Source: Dyella jiangningensis (GTDB lineage Bacteria; Pseudomonadota; Gammaproteobacteria; Xanthomonadales; Rhodanobacteraceae). From it: 64,000 bases of DNA. The stretch is from NCBI GenBank assembly GCA_000632805.1, contig CP007444.1, forward strand, positions 3,460,772 to 3,524,771, given 5' to 3'. Under the pieces are notes generated by a model that saw only the letters and a list, made by a program, of their open reading frames with translations, had not been told where the DNA came from and ran no database searches. Position numbers and translations under genes: made by a program. Each line of letters starts with the position of its first letter. Position 1 is the first letter of the stretch. This document shows, piece by piece, positions 1 through 9,496 of the stretch.

Positions 1-2132
1 AGCGCGCCCATCACGTACCACGCGCTCATCTGCCCGCAGTCCTCGTTGCCGGCGAGGCCATCCGGCTCGGCCGGATACATGGTCTCCAGCAGCATGCGCA
101 CGCGTGCCTGCGTTTTGTGATGCGAGCCGGTGTACGCGTACAGATAGGCCACGTGGTGGCTCGGCTCATTGCCGTGTGCGTACTGGCCCACCATGCCGGC
201 GATATCCGGCGGCGCATCGGCAGGCAGGTCCGAGCTGGTGGTGAACAGTTCATCCAGCTTGCGCTCGAACACCTTCTGCCCGCCGAACATCTCCATGTAC
301 GCGTACAGGTCGTGCTGGTTGAGGAACGTCGCCTGCCACGCATTGGATTCGGTGAAGTCGCGCCACTGGCTGGAGTGCCCCATGCCACGTGGATCGAACG
401 GTTCCAGCCATTGCCCGTCGCTGCCACGCGGGCGCACGAAGTTGAGCTTCTTGTCGAACACGTTGCGGTAGTTGCGCGAACGCTGGCGCAGCGCGGCGGC
501 GTCGCCCTTGGCGCCGGCGCCTTCGGCCAGTTGCGCCATCGCCCAGTCGTCATAGGCGTATTCGAGCGTTTTGCTGACCGCTTCGCCTTCCTTGTCGCTG
601 GGGATGTAACCCAGGTGACGATAGAAGGTGAGGCCGCGGTAATCGTCTTCCATCGCGCGACGACGGAAGATCGGCCAGGCCCGCGCATAGTCAATGCCCT
701 TGAAGCCCTTGGCCTGCGCTTCGGCGAGCACCACGGCGGAGTGGTAACCAATCATGCAGCCGGTCTCCACGCCCTGCAGCGGCCACACCGGCGGGCCGTC
801 CGGGCTTTCCGCCGCCATGCGCACGAGGCCGTTGACCAGGTCGGGCACGCGATCGGGCTGGAACAGCGTCAGCAGCGGATGCAGCGCGCGGTACGTATCC
901 CACAGCGAATAGGTGCTGTAGTTGTTCTGCCCGTTGGGCAGCTGATGGATCGCCAGGTCCATGCCGCGGTAGCGGCCGTCCACGTCGCTGAACAGCGTGG
1001 GCGCCAGCATCGTGTGGTACAGCGCGCTGTAGAACGTGCGCAGCACCGGCTGCGACGAGGATTCGATGCGGATGCGACCGAGCTCGCGTTCCCACGCCTC
1101 GGCGGCGGTGCGCTGCGCAAGCTCGAAGTCCCACGCGGGCACTTCCGTCTCGAGATTCTTCAAGGCGCCGTCGATGTCGACCGCCGAAATGCCGACCTTG
1201 ACCAGCAACGGTGCATGCGACGCCTGCTTGATGTGCAACGCCGCCTTCAGGTGCGTACCGCTGGCCTCATGCGAGCCGTCCGCCAGCGCCACGTCTTCCG
1301 AGTACAGCGTGGCATGCGAGAACGGGCGCGACAGCTTCATGGCGAAGTACAGATAGCGCCCATTCGCCCACTGGTGCACGCGACGACTGCCCACCAACGT
1401 GTCATTGCCGATCACGCGCAGCTGCGCGTCGGTCACGGCGGCCGGCACGCTCGCGCGATCGTGGTAGCCATGCGCGAGATCGACCAGCAGATGCCCGTCG
1501 CCCTTGCCGTGGAAGGTGTAGCGATGCAGGCCCACGCGCGGCGTCGCGGTGAGCTCGGCCAGGATGTTGTGATCGGTGAGGTGCACGCGGTAGTAACCCG
1601 GCTGCGCCTGTTCCTGGTCGTAGCGCGAGCGATAACCCTTGCCCGGCACGCCCTTGCTGTCGGCCGGCAGGCGGTCCGATGCGGCCACGCCATCGAAGCG
1701 CGAGCGGTAGTTCTGGTCCGGCAAGCCGCGATCGCCCGGTTGCAGCAGCACGGGGCCCTGCGCCGGCATCACCAGCACATCGAGCATGTCGCTGGCGCCG
1801 GTGCCGCTGAGATGCGTATGCGAGAAGCCCATGATCGAGCCATCGGCCTGGTGATAGCCCGAACAGGCGTCCCAGCCGGCATCGTTGGTGTCCGGGCTCA
1901 GCTGCACCATGCCGTAAGGCGTCGTTGCGCCGGGAAAGGTGTGGCCATGTCCGCCGGTGCCGACGAACACGTCGACGTAGGAGGAAACACCCTGCGCGCC
2001 CAGGGCGCCGGCGCCCGTGGCGGTCTTTTGCGCGGCGACCGCATGGCCCACGCTCGAGGCAAGCGAGGTCAGCGGGCTGCCGAGCACCGCAAGCGCGCCC
2101 ATGCCTTGGATGAATTGTCGGCGGGACACCAT
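1..2132 (-). CDS. GH92 alpha-mannosidase (C-terminus cut by window edge)
   Basis: Family GH92 enzymes are Ca-dependent exo-alpha-mannosidases that trim alpha-1,2/1,3-mannose from N-glycans or mannans. The frame is open from the ATG at 2132 to base 1. The N-terminus holds a twin-arginine signal (SRRQFIQGMGALA), so Tat export is likely. It is followed by the hallmark start of the GH92 domain (VDVFVGTGGHGHTFPGA, then PYGMVQLSPDT). Close to the window edge the family block GNEDCGQMSAWY is present; it lies near the C-terminus, so perhaps 60-80 residues are missing. An AGGAGAA ribosome site sits 8 nt before the ATG. It is last in an operon with GH125 (45 nt upstream) and GH2. The linkage specificity cannot be read from sequence. 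Confidence 0.93.
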   Translation of the reverse strand, partial: MVSRRQFIQGMGALAVLGSPLTSLASSVGHAVAAQKTATGAGALGAQGVSSYVDVFVGTGGHGHTFPGATTPYGMVQLSPDTNDAGWDACSGYHQADGSIMGFSHTHLSGTGASDMLDVLVMPAQGPVLLQPGDRGLPDQNYRSRFDGVAASDRLPADSKGVPGKGYRSRYDQEQAQPGYYRVHLTDHNILAELTATPRVGLHRYTFHGKGDGHLLVDLAHGYHDRASVPAAVTDAQLRVIGNDTLVGSRRVHQWANGRYLYFAMKLSRPFSHATLYSEDVALADGSHEASGTHLKAALHIKQASHAPLLVKVGISAVDIDGALKNLETEVPAWDFELAQRTAAEAWERELGRIRIESSSQPVLRTFYSALYHTMLAPTLFSDVDGRYRGMDLAIHQLPNGQNNYSTYSLWDTYRALHPLLTLFQPDRVPDLVNGLVRMAAESPDGPPVWPLQGVETGCMIGYHSAVVLAEAQAKGFKGIDYARAWPIFRRRAMEDDYRGLTFYRHLGYIPSDKEGEAVSKTLEYAYDDWAMAQLAEGAGAKGDAAALRQRSRNYRNVFDKKLNFVRPRGSDGQWLEPFDPRGMGHSSQWRDFTESNAWQATFLNQHDLYAYMEMFGGQKVFERKLDELFTTSSDLPADAPPDIAGMVGQYAHGNEPSHHVAYLYAYTGSHHKTQARVRMLLETMYPAEPDGLAGNEDCGQMSAWYVMGA

Positions 2133-2177
2133 GTGGGCGGTTCTCCTGAAGTTGTGGTTGCCAGTGGGGAAAGGTGG

Positions 2178-3617
2178 TCAGCGCAAGAGCGCCGGACGCG
2201 TGCGGTGGAGATCGACGATCAGCTCGCCGAACAAGGTATTGGCCCAGGCGAACCAGGCGCGGGTGAAATGCGCCGGATCATCCTGGTCGAAGGTCTCGTG
2301 CATGAAGCCGGTGCCGGCGTCGGTATCGCGCAACCAGCGCAGGCATTGGCTGATCTGGGCCGGGTCGTCGCTGGTCTGCGCATACATCATCAGCGACATC
2401 GGCCAGATCATGCGCAGCCCTTCATGCGGGCCGCCGATGCCTTCGGCGGCACGGCCCTTGAAGAAGTACGGATTGTGCTCGCTCCACGCCCGATTGCGCG
2501 TGCGCTGGTAAAGCGGATCCTTGCGATCGCAGCAGCCGAGGTAGGCCAGGCTGAGCAGGCTGGGCGCATTGGCGTCGTCCATGAAAACCTGGTTGCCGAA
2601 GCCGTCTATTTCGTAGGCCCAGTGTTCCTGGCCCTGCTCGTCACGCATGCGACCGTCGCGATGCACGGCCTGCTCCACCTCGTCGGCCAACGCGGTGCAT
2701 TCGGAGGCAAACGCTTCGTCGTGGTGAATGCCGCGGCTCATCTGCGCCAGCTGGCGCAGGCTGGTTACGGCGAACAGGTTCGCGGGCACGAACAACGGAT
2801 ACAGGCACGCATCGTCGGACGGCCGGAACATGGAGTGGATCATGCCGTTCGGGCGCGCCGGATTGCCGTAGCCGTCGAGCATCAGCGTATCGGTGGGTAT
2901 CTTCGATGGCCGCTGGAAGTGGTATGGCCCACGGTCGTGCTTGCGCTGCTGCTCGCGGAAAGTCTTCACCACCGTCGCCATCGCCGAGCGCCAGTCGTCG
3001 TCGAACGGCTCGGTGTCGCCCGTTGCCTGCCAGTAGCCATGCGCGAGGCGGATCGGGTAGCACAGCGAATCGATTTCCCACTTGCGCTCGCCCACGCCCG
3101 GCTTCATGTCCGTGTCGTCGTGCACCGACCACGACAAGGGCTGCGAATGAGGGTCGGGCATGAACGCGTTGGCGTAGGGATCGATGCGGATGCAACGCGC
3201 CTGCCGGCGGATCAGGCCACGGAACAACCGCTGCAGGTTGGCGTCCTGCTTGGCCAGCGAAAGATACGGCGATACCTGTGCCGACGAATCACGCAGCCAC
3301 ATGGCATTGATGTCGCCGGTGATCACGAAGGTGTCGGGCTTGCCGTCGAGCGTGCCCAGCTCCACCGTGGTATCGAGGGTGTTCGGGTAGCAGTTCTCGA
3401 ACATCCAGGCGAGCTTCGGATCGCCGATGGCCGACTTCACGGTCGCCAGCTGCCGCTCGACGGCCTGGCTCACGAATTTGCGCTTGCCCACTGGGGGGCG
3501 CTGGCTCGCGTAGCGGGTAGCGCCGGACGCGAAGGCGCGCGATGGGGCGATATCCAGCGTCGCCGCCGAAACCGCGGCGGCGCCAAACCACTTCAGTACG
3601 TCACGGCGTGATGGCAT
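2178..3617 (-). CDS. GH125 exo-alpha-1,6-mannosidase
   Basis: 479 residues, the usual size for GH125 (formerly DUF1237), metal-independent inverting enzymes that remove alpha-1,6-mannose from N-glycan cores. Residues 1-30 form a Tat signal (SRRDVLKWFGAAA, then a hydrophobic run and AFA). The conserved GDINAMWLRDS block is near residue 105, and a conserved aromatic-rich C-terminal region follows (FMHETFDQDDPAHFTRAWFAWANT). It lies 36 nt downstream of the GH2 gene and 45 nt upstream of GH92, so the three form one transcription unit. Together they could dismantle the mannose part of an N-glycan: GH92 for alpha-1,2/1,3, GH125 for alpha-1,6, GH2 for the core beta-1,4-mannose. Confidence 0.93.
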   Translation of the reverse strand: MPSRRDVLKWFGAAAVSAATLDIAPSRAFASGATRYASQRPPVGKRKFVSQAVERQLATVKSAIGDPKLAWMFENCYPNTLDTTVELGTLDGKPDTFVITGDINAMWLRDSSAQVSPYLSLAKQDANLQRLFRGLIRRQARCIRIDPYANAFMPDPHSQPLSWSVHDDTDMKPGVGERKWEIDSLCYPIRLAHGYWQATGDTEPFDDDWRSAMATVVKTFREQQRKHDRGPYHFQRPSKIPTDTLMLDGYGNPARPNGMIHSMFRPSDDACLYPLFVPANLFAVTSLRQLAQMSRGIHHDEAFASECTALADEVEQAVHRDGRMRDEQGQEHWAYEIDGFGNQVFMDDANAPSLLSLAYLGCCDRKDPLYQRTRNRAWSEHNPYFFKGRAAEGIGGPHEGLRMIWPMSLMMYAQTSDDPAQISQCLRWLRDTDAGTGFMHETFDQDDPAHFTRAWFAWANTLFGELIVDLHRTRPALLR

Positions 3618-3653
3618 GGCGTGTCTCGTCCTTATCGAAGGTCATCATCGCGT

Positions 3654-6356
3654 TCACTGTCCCTGCATCACGCCGGCGAGGTTCTGCACCTGCAAGGCGC
3701 GCAGCATGTCGTTGAGCAGGGCCTTGCTCTTGACGCCCACGGTCACGCTCTGGCCCGGCAGGATGTCGAAGGCGTTGTCGTCCATCTCGGCATCGAGGTC
3801 ACCGAAAGACACCCAGACGTCGCGCGCCAGCGTGTCGGTGGTCAGCGTCAGCTTGTAACCCTCCAGCGAGGGCTGCAGCTGCGTGCGGATATGCGGCACC
3901 GGCAGTTTGAGGTTCTTTGCCTCGTCGAAGAACACCAGGTTGCGCGATGCCGGGCCGTCGCCGTCGTCGAGGTCAAACACCGCGAATACGGCCTTGGGAT
4001 CGGCTCCGTGCAGCAGCTGGGCATCGGTGTAGCTGCCCACGGGCGTGCTGCTCAACGGGGGCATCGTGGTCACGCGCTTGTGCTCGTCGATCACCTTGCC
4101 GTTGAAGTCCATCAGCCGCACGCTCCAGTGGCCGCTGGTCGTCGATACCTGATCCGAAACGAGGTTCACCTTGGTGTTGCCGTCATGGCGAAGCGCGGCG
4201 ATCAACAGCGGCGCATAGAAGCGCCGAGCGTGGAATTGCAGCGCCTTCCAGCGCCCGTAGACGTCGATGCTGGACCAGGAGGCACCGGGCCATACGTCGT
4301 TGATCTGCCAGTACAGCGAACCCATCGATTGCGGTCGCGATGCACGAAGGTGCTCGGCGGCGAGTTCGATGCCCTGCGCCTGCATCACCTGGCTGAGGTA
4401 GACGAACGCAGGGAAATCGCGCGGCTCGCCGAAGCTGCGTTCGATGTAAAGCAGCAGGCGCTTGTTGCCGTTGCCGTTGTCGTACTTCTGGTGCGCCCGC
4501 ATCACCGGCGATTCGGCCTGCAGATCGTCCGGTCCGGCGAACGAACGGATCGTACGCATCACCGGGAACGACTGCAGCCCGTACTCCGACTGGAACCGCG
4601 GCGTGACGTTGAGGTACTCCGTCAACGGCTTCGCCTGCCCCGACCACACGTCCCAGTAATGCATGTCGCCGTTGTCCGGCACGTTGGCCGGGCCTTCGTA
4701 GTCGGTGCTCGGCGTACTGGCCCAATACGGCACGTCGCGGTCGTAGCGCGTCACCACGTCGCGCAGCACATTGCCGAACAGGTTGACCATGCCGGTGACG
4801 ATGAGATCGCGCTGCTCGCCCGTGAGTGACTTCTTGAAGGCTTCGCGATCGGGCCACGATTCCCAGCCGGTCTGCACTTCGTTGTTGCCACACCACAGCA
4901 CGATGCTGGGATGGTTGCGCAAGCGCTTGACCTGCTCGATCGCTTCCTGACGCGTGTTCTCGACATAAGCCGTGTCGTTCGGCGGGATCGCGCCGCCGAA
5001 CATGAAGTCCTGCCAGATCATGATGCCGAAGCGATCGGCCAGCTCGTAGAAGCGGTCCGGCAGGTAATAGCCGCCGCCCCACACGCGCAGCATGTTCATG
5101 TTGGCATCGCGTGCCGAAGCGACCACGTCGTGCATGCGCAGCTCGACATCGCGGCTGGGAAAGCTGTCGAACGGAATCAGGTTCGCGCCCTTGGCGAACA
5201 CCGGGACGCCATTGACCACGAATTCGAAGCTGCGGCCCCAGCGGTCCGGCTGCCTGCGCAGTTCCACGCTGCGAAGGCCCACGGCGCGTTCGGCGCCGTG
5301 CAGCACGCCATCGTCGTCGCGCACGGTGACCTTGAACGTGTACATGTCCTGCGCGCCGTAGCCGGCGGGATACCACAGCCGCGGATCGGCAATGCGCAAC
5401 GGCATGCTGATCTCGTGCGTGCCCGGATCCACGATGACTTCCCGCGTGTCGTGCGCAACGGTGTCGCCCGTCGGGCCCAGCACATCGAGATTCACCGTGA
5501 CCCGCTGGCCTGTATCGGTTTCCACCTCGACCTTGGCCGCGATCCGCGCGACCTGCGTGTCGACCTGGGTCTGTTCGACATGGAAATCATCGACGCGAAA
5601 GCCGTCCCAGCTGTCCAGATGCACGCTCTGCCAGATGCCCTCGGTGACGATGCGCGGACCCCAGTCCCAGCCGTACTGATAGTTGGCCTTGCGGATGTAA
5701 TTGGCCGTCTGTTTGCCCTTGGGCTCATCGCCGAAGGCCGAGTCGAATTCGCCCGGCAAGGCATAGGGCTGCTTGAGCAGCCACGGCTGCAGGCGCTTGA
5801 TCGGCGAGTACAGCCGCACCTCCAGCTTATTGCCGCCCTTGCGCAGCACGGATTTCACCGGCACGCGCCAGCGGCGGAACATGTTGTCGGCCGCGACCAG
5901 CTTGGTGCCGTTCAAGAAGACATCCGCGAACGTATCCAGCCCGTCCAGCACCAACTCCACGTGCGGTCGCGCCAGCGTCGCGGCATCGACGTCGAAGGTG
6001 GTGCGGTACTGCCAGTCGGCAAGGCCCACCCATTGCACCTTGGCTTCGTTGTCGCGATAAAACGGGTCGACCAGCTGCTTGGCGGCCATCAGGTCGGTCT
6101 GCACCGTGCCCGGCACCGTTGCCGGCAGCCACTTGGTCGCCTCGGGATGACTCGCCGCTGCGGCGTCGCCCGGGGCGAGGCGGAATTGCCAGTCGTGATC
6201 GAGCGTGATGCTCGTGAGCGGCGCTGCCCATGCCATGGTCGGAAGCAACAGCGCCGCCAGGCACGCCCGCGCGATGAAAGCCCCCCGGCGTACGCGCGCC
6301 AGGCCCCTGCACGTCCGCTTGCCGCGTGATTCGCCTGGCTGGATCGATACGATCAT
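3654..6356 (-). CDS. GH2 beta-mannosidase
   Basis: 900 residues with the GH2 layout: signal region (about residues 25-45, ending AWA), jelly-roll sugar-binding domain, Ig-like domain, TIM barrel and C-terminal beta domains. The acid/base glutamate is E493 in WCGNNEVQ and the nucleophile is E591 in FQSEYGLQSFP, both in the beta-mannosidase subtype context. It releases terminal beta-linked mannose, for example the core Man-beta-1,4-GlcNAc. It is first in the minus-strand operon GH2-GH125-GH92 and divergent from the lacI-type regulator. The ATG at 6356 has no strong ribosome site, and a start nearer the signal peptide is possible. In Xanthomonas an N-glycan degradation cluster has a comparable set of hydrolases; equivalence here is inference. 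Confidence 0.92.
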   Translation of the reverse strand: MIVSIQPGESRGKRTCRGLARVRRGAFIARACLAALLLPTMAWAAPLTSITLDHDWQFRLAPGDAAAASHPEATKWLPATVPGTVQTDLMAAKQLVDPFYRDNEAKVQWVGLADWQYRTTFDVDAATLARPHVELVLDGLDTFADVFLNGTKLVAADNMFRRWRVPVKSVLRKGGNKLEVRLYSPIKRLQPWLLKQPYALPGEFDSAFGDEPKGKQTANYIRKANYQYGWDWGPRIVTEGIWQSVHLDSWDGFRVDDFHVEQTQVDTQVARIAAKVEVETDTGQRVTVNLDVLGPTGDTVAHDTREVIVDPGTHEISMPLRIADPRLWYPAGYGAQDMYTFKVTVRDDDGVLHGAERAVGLRSVELRRQPDRWGRSFEFVVNGVPVFAKGANLIPFDSFPSRDVELRMHDVVASARDANMNMLRVWGGGYYLPDRFYELADRFGIMIWQDFMFGGAIPPNDTAYVENTRQEAIEQVKRLRNHPSIVLWCGNNEVQTGWESWPDREAFKKSLTGEQRDLIVTGMVNLFGNVLRDVVTRYDRDVPYWASTPSTDYEGPANVPDNGDMHYWDVWSGQAKPLTEYLNVTPRFQSEYGLQSFPVMRTIRSFAGPDDLQAESPVMRAHQKYDNGNGNKRLLLYIERSFGEPRDFPAFVYLSQVMQAQGIELAAEHLRASRPQSMGSLYWQINDVWPGASWSSIDVYGRWKALQFHARRFYAPLLIAALRHDGNTKVNLVSDQVSTTSGHWSVRLMDFNGKVIDEHKRVTTMPPLSSTPVGSYTDAQLLHGADPKAVFAVFDLDDGDGPASRNLVFFDEAKNLKLPVPHIRTQLQPSLEGYKLTLTTDTLARDVWVSFGDLDAEMDDNAFDILPGQSVTVGVKSKALLNDMLRALQVQNLAGVMQGQ

Positions 6357-6711
6357 CTGGATATCCGTCTGACAGCTTCAGTAGCCCCTGGCGCACCGCC
6401 AGGAGCCGGTTCACTACGCTGTAGAGCTCCACCGATGCCCCTCGTTGCCGACGGGCACCGGCTCCGCCTGCGGAGGCTGTGTCGGGAATGGCAGAACGCC
6501 GTTCCCGCGCGGGTATGCCGGGGCAATGCCCGGCACGCCCGGCGACGCCGCAGGCGATTTCACGCAAATCGTGGTTTCCCCCGATTTAGATCGATTTATA
6601 TTTCACGGTACCATCCTGCCACGACGCGATGCATGCCGCATTGCAATATGGCTAAACGACTCGGGATTTCGGTTACATTTGGATCGTTCCAACTCAAGGA
6701 AAGCCGCCAGC
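6357..6711. promoter_or_regulatory. Divergent control region of the mannoside locus
   Basis: 355 nt without a gene separate the GH2 operon (minus) from the regulator/transporter operon (plus). The region becomes AT-richer between 6570 and 6700, unlike its surroundings, as expected of a promoter. No -35/-10 pair is clear enough to name. One symmetric element near the regulator start is listed separately. Confidence 0.5.
6679..6692. promoter_or_regulatory. Candidate LacI-family operator
   Basis: TTGGATCGTTCCAA has perfect 5-bp inverted arms (TTGGA/TCCAA) around a 4-bp centre and ends 19 nt before the regulator ATG. LacI-family proteins bind short even palindromes and often autoregulate from such positions. 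No second copy was found in front of the GH2 operon, so the assignment is tentative. Confidence 0.35.
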
Positions 6712-7764
6712 ATGGCCACGGAAAGCTCTGCCCCCGTCCACCGCAAGACCACGCTCAGCGACATCGCTGCCGGCTGCGGTGTTTCGCGCGCCACGGTGTC
6801 GCTGGTACTGCGCGGCAGCCCGTTGGTGAACAAGCACACGCGTGCACGCGTCGAGGAAGAACTTCGACGCCAGGGCTACGTGTACAACCGTGCCGCGGCA
6901 AACCTGCGTCGGCGCACCTCGTCCAGCATCGCGCTGGTCGTGAACGAACTGGCCAATCCGTTCTTCGCGGAATTCGCCGCAGGCGTCGACGAAACGCTCG
7001 GCGCGGCGGGATTCGTCACACTGCTGGGCAGCACCGGCGAATCGGCCACGCGAGAACAGGCGGTGCTCGGTTCGCTGATCGAGCATGGTCCGGGCGGCAT
7101 CATCCTTTCGCCCGCCGAAGGCAGCGAAGCGCGCAACGTACTCACGGCCATTGGCGCGCACCTGCCGGTGGTGCTGTTCAACCGCGAACTCGGCGGACGC
7201 CTGCCGCAATACGCGCATTGGGATCGCCTGATGCTCGACAACCGCCCCGGCACGCGCCAGGCCACCGAACACCTGATCGCACGCGGCCACCGTCGCATCG
7301 CCTTCTTCGGCGGCCACGACGATGCAAGCTCGACGCGCGAGCGCCATGCCGGTTACGTGGAAGCGATGCAGGCCGCCGGCCTCAAGATCGAACCGCACTG
7401 GCGCGTGCAGAGCACGCCCACGCGCATCGATGCCGTGCGCGCCACGCCCGCCCTGTTCGAAGGCGGCAGCAAGCCCACGGCGGCCGTCTGCTACAACGAC
7501 GCGGTGGCGCTCGGCCTGATCCTCGGCTTGCACCAGCGCGGCCTGCAGGCGGGTCGCGACTTCGCCGTCACCGGCTTCGACGATATCGCCGAGGCCTCCA
7601 TGAGCGTGCCACCACTGACCACGTTGTCCACCGCGCCGCGTGCTCGGGGACGGCAGGCCGCCGAACTTCTCCTTGCACGCCTGCGTGATCCGCAGGCGCC
7701 GGCAAGCACCGTCATCGCGCCGGTGGAGCTGGTCGTGCGCGAAAGCAGCTGTCCCCTCTCCTAA
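6712..7764 (+). CDS. LacI-family transcriptional regulator of the mannoside locus
   Basis: 350 residues. Residues about 14-60 are the LacI helix-turn-helix and hinge (TTLSDIAAGCGVSRATVSLV, then NLRRRTSSSIALVVN). The rest is a periplasmic-binding-protein-like sugar domain ending in the usual effector and dimer segments (VCYNDAVALGLI, VTGFDDIAEA). An upstream in-frame extension to 6445 lacks family similarity; the ATG at 6712 is preceded by AAGGA and gives the normal length. It leads a plus-strand operon with a transporter, fructokinase and isomerase, and is divergent from the mannosidases. The likely effector is mannose or a mannoside (inference from context). Confidence 0.93.
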   Translation: MATESSAPVHRKTTLSDIAAGCGVSRATVSLVLRGSPLVNKHTRARVEEELRRQGYVYNRAAANLRRRTSSSIALVVNELANPFFAEFAAGVDETLGAAGFVTLLGSTGESATREQAVLGSLIEHGPGGIILSPAEGSEARNVLTAIGAHLPVVLFNRELGGRLPQYAHWDRLMLDNRPGTRQATEHLIARGHRRIAFFGGHDDASSTRERHAGYVEAMQAAGLKIEPHWRVQSTPTRIDAVRATPALFEGGSKPTAAVCYNDAVALGLILGLHQRGLQAGRDFAVTGFDDIAEASMSVPPLTTLSTAPRARGRQAAELLLARLRDPQAPASTVIAPVELVVRESSCPLS

Positions 7765-7777
7765 GACGGAATTCCGC

Positions 7778-9496
7778 ATGGCCCTTGCAGCTCCCTCCGC
7801 GCGGTCGACGACAAGCTCCGCGCCCGCTAACGGCAGCACGCGTTACACCGATTACCCCATGGCCATGTCGGTGGCCACCACGATCTTCTTCATGTGGGGC
7901 TTCCTCACCGTCCTCAACGACATCCTGATTCCGCACCTGAAGTCGGTGTTCGAGTTGAACTACGCACGCGCGATGCTCGTGCAGTTCACCTTCTTCGGCG
8001 CGTACTTCCTGATGTCGTTGCCCGCCGGCCGCCTGGTGGCCGCGCTGGGCTACAAGAAAGGCATCGTGGCGGGCCTGGCCATCGCGGCGCTCGGCGCGTT
8101 CGGCTTCTGGCCCGCGGCGGCTCTGCATTCGTATGCCGCCTTCCTCGCCGCGCTGTTCGTGCTGGCCACCGGCATCACGGTGCTGCAGGTCGCGGCCAAC
8201 GCCTATGTCGCGCTGCTCGGTCCCGAACGCACCAGCTCCAGCCGACTCACGCTGGCGCAGGCGATGAACTCGCTGGGCACCACGCTGGGTCCCTGGTTCG
8301 GCGGCCTGCTGATTCTGTCGGCCGTCACCGCCACCACCCTTCCGGCCGATGTGCGCAAGGCGCCTGAAACGGTGCAACTGGTGCAGGCGCTCAACGACGG
8401 CGCGCCCGCGCAGGCCGTCCAGGCGCTGCAGCAGGCGCCGGCCGATCGCCTGGTCGCAGCCCTCAACGATGCGGCCGCCACCGCGCTCGATCGCCTGCCT
8501 GCCGACGCCGTTGCCAACAGCCTCAAGCCGCTGTCGTCGGAACAGCTGTCCAACGTGCTCGACAAGCTGCCGGTCGGATCGCTGCTCGCCACGCTGAGCG
8601 TGCAGTCGCCGCAGCAGCTCGCCGCGTTGCCTGTCGATCGACTTGCCAGTGCGCTGGACAAGCTCACCGCATCCCGCCTGGATGCCTCGCAGTCCGAACA
8701 GCTGGCCAAGGTTCGCGCTGGTTTGCTGCCGGAGACGACCCAGCAGCTGCAGGCGTTCCGCCAGAAGCAGGCCGAGCTTGTGCAGGTGCCTTACCTGGGT
8801 CTTGGCGTGGTGCTGTTGCTGCTGGCCGTGGGCGTGTGGCTGTTCCGCCTGCCGCCGCTCACCGAGACCACCGAACAGGCTGACCCCGCGCATCACACGC
8901 TGATGGACGCGCTGCGCCACAGCCATGTGTTCTACGGCGTGCTGGCGATCTTCTTCTACGTGGGCGCCGAAGTGTCGATCGGCAGCTTCCTGGTGAACTA
9001 CCTGTCGCTGCCCGAAATCGGCCACATGAGCGAGCAGGATGCCTCGCACTACGTGTCGCTGTATTGGGGCGGCGCGATGGTGGGACGCCTCGCCGGTTCC
9101 GCGCTGCTGGTGTGGATCAACCCGCGCAAGCTGTTGGCGGTCTTTGCGGCCATCGCCGGCCTGCTGGTGCTCACCACCATGCTCACGCACGGCCAGGCGG
9201 CCATGGTGAGCGTGATCGCCATCGGCCTGTTCAACTCGATCATGTTCCCGACGATCTTCTCGCTGGGCATCGAGCGCATGGGTCCGCTGACCGGCAAGGC
9301 ATCGAGCCTGCTGATCATGGCCATCGTCGGCGGTGCGCTGCTGCCGCTGGCGCAAGGTGTCCTCGCCGACCACCTGGGCATCCAGCACGCCTTCGTGCTG
9401 CCGATGCTTTGCTACGGCTACATCGTCTTCTATGGCCTGCGCGGCTCGCTGATCCGCAGCCCGGCCGTTCCCGCCGCCACCGCTGAGAACGCTTGA
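7778..9496 (+). CDS. FHS/FucP-type MFS sugar:H+ symporter with a large periplasmic-loop insert
   Basis: 572 residues; FucP/GluP/NagP-type symporters are usually near 410-440. TM1-5 are clear (from ATTIFFMWGFLTVLNDILIP, with the family's HLKSVFELNYARAMLVQFTF stretch), as are TM6-12 after residue ~337. Between TM5 (NSLGTTLGPWFGGLLILSAV) and TM6 (VPYLGLGVVLLLLAVGVWLF) lies an insert at about residues 187-337 made of alanine/leucine-rich amphipathic segments with recurring LPxD/xxLxxxL units. By topology this loop is periplasmic. The start at 7778 lies 13 nt after the regulator stop. The substrate is probably mannose or another hexose freed by the mannosidases. Its stop codon overlaps the fructokinase ATG. 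Confidence 0.9.
   Translation: MALAAPSARSTTSSAPANGSTRYTDYPMAMSVATTIFFMWGFLTVLNDILIPHLKSVFELNYARAMLVQFTFFGAYFLMSLPAGRLVAALGYKKGIVAGLAIAALGAFGFWPAAALHSYAAFLAALFVLATGITVLQVAANAYVALLGPERTSSSRLTLAQAMNSLGTTLGPWFGGLLILSAVTATTLPADVRKAPETVQLVQALNDGAPAQAVQALQQAPADRLVAALNDAAATALDRLPADAVANSLKPLSSEQLSNVLDKLPVGSLLATLSVQSPQQLAALPVDRLASALDKLTASRLDASQSEQLAKVRAGLLPETTQQLQAFRQKQAELVQVPYLGLGVVLLLLAVGVWLFRLPPLTETTEQADPAHHTLMDALRHSHVFYGVLAIFFYVGAEVSIGSFLVNYLSLPEIGHMSEQDASHYVSLYWGGAMVGRLAGSALLVWINPRKLLAVFAAIAGLLVLTTMLTHGQAAMVSVIAIGLFNSIMFPTIFSLGIERMGPLTGKASSLLIMAIVGGALLPLAQGVLADHLGIQHAFVLPMLCYGYIVFYGLRGSLIRSPAVPAATAENA

Noticed and set aside
117..3611. 1164-codon plus-strand ORF across the mannosidase genes
   Set aside because: Antisense shadow of the GH92 and GH125 genes. 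Its translation is His/Arg/Val-rich without domains, while the minus frames give clear glycosidase motifs.
7778..9496. Possibility that the transporter is two genes or a frameshift fusion
   Set aside because: A single open frame runs through TM1-12; the insert is in frame and shows its own internal repeats, so it is an insertion rather than an error.
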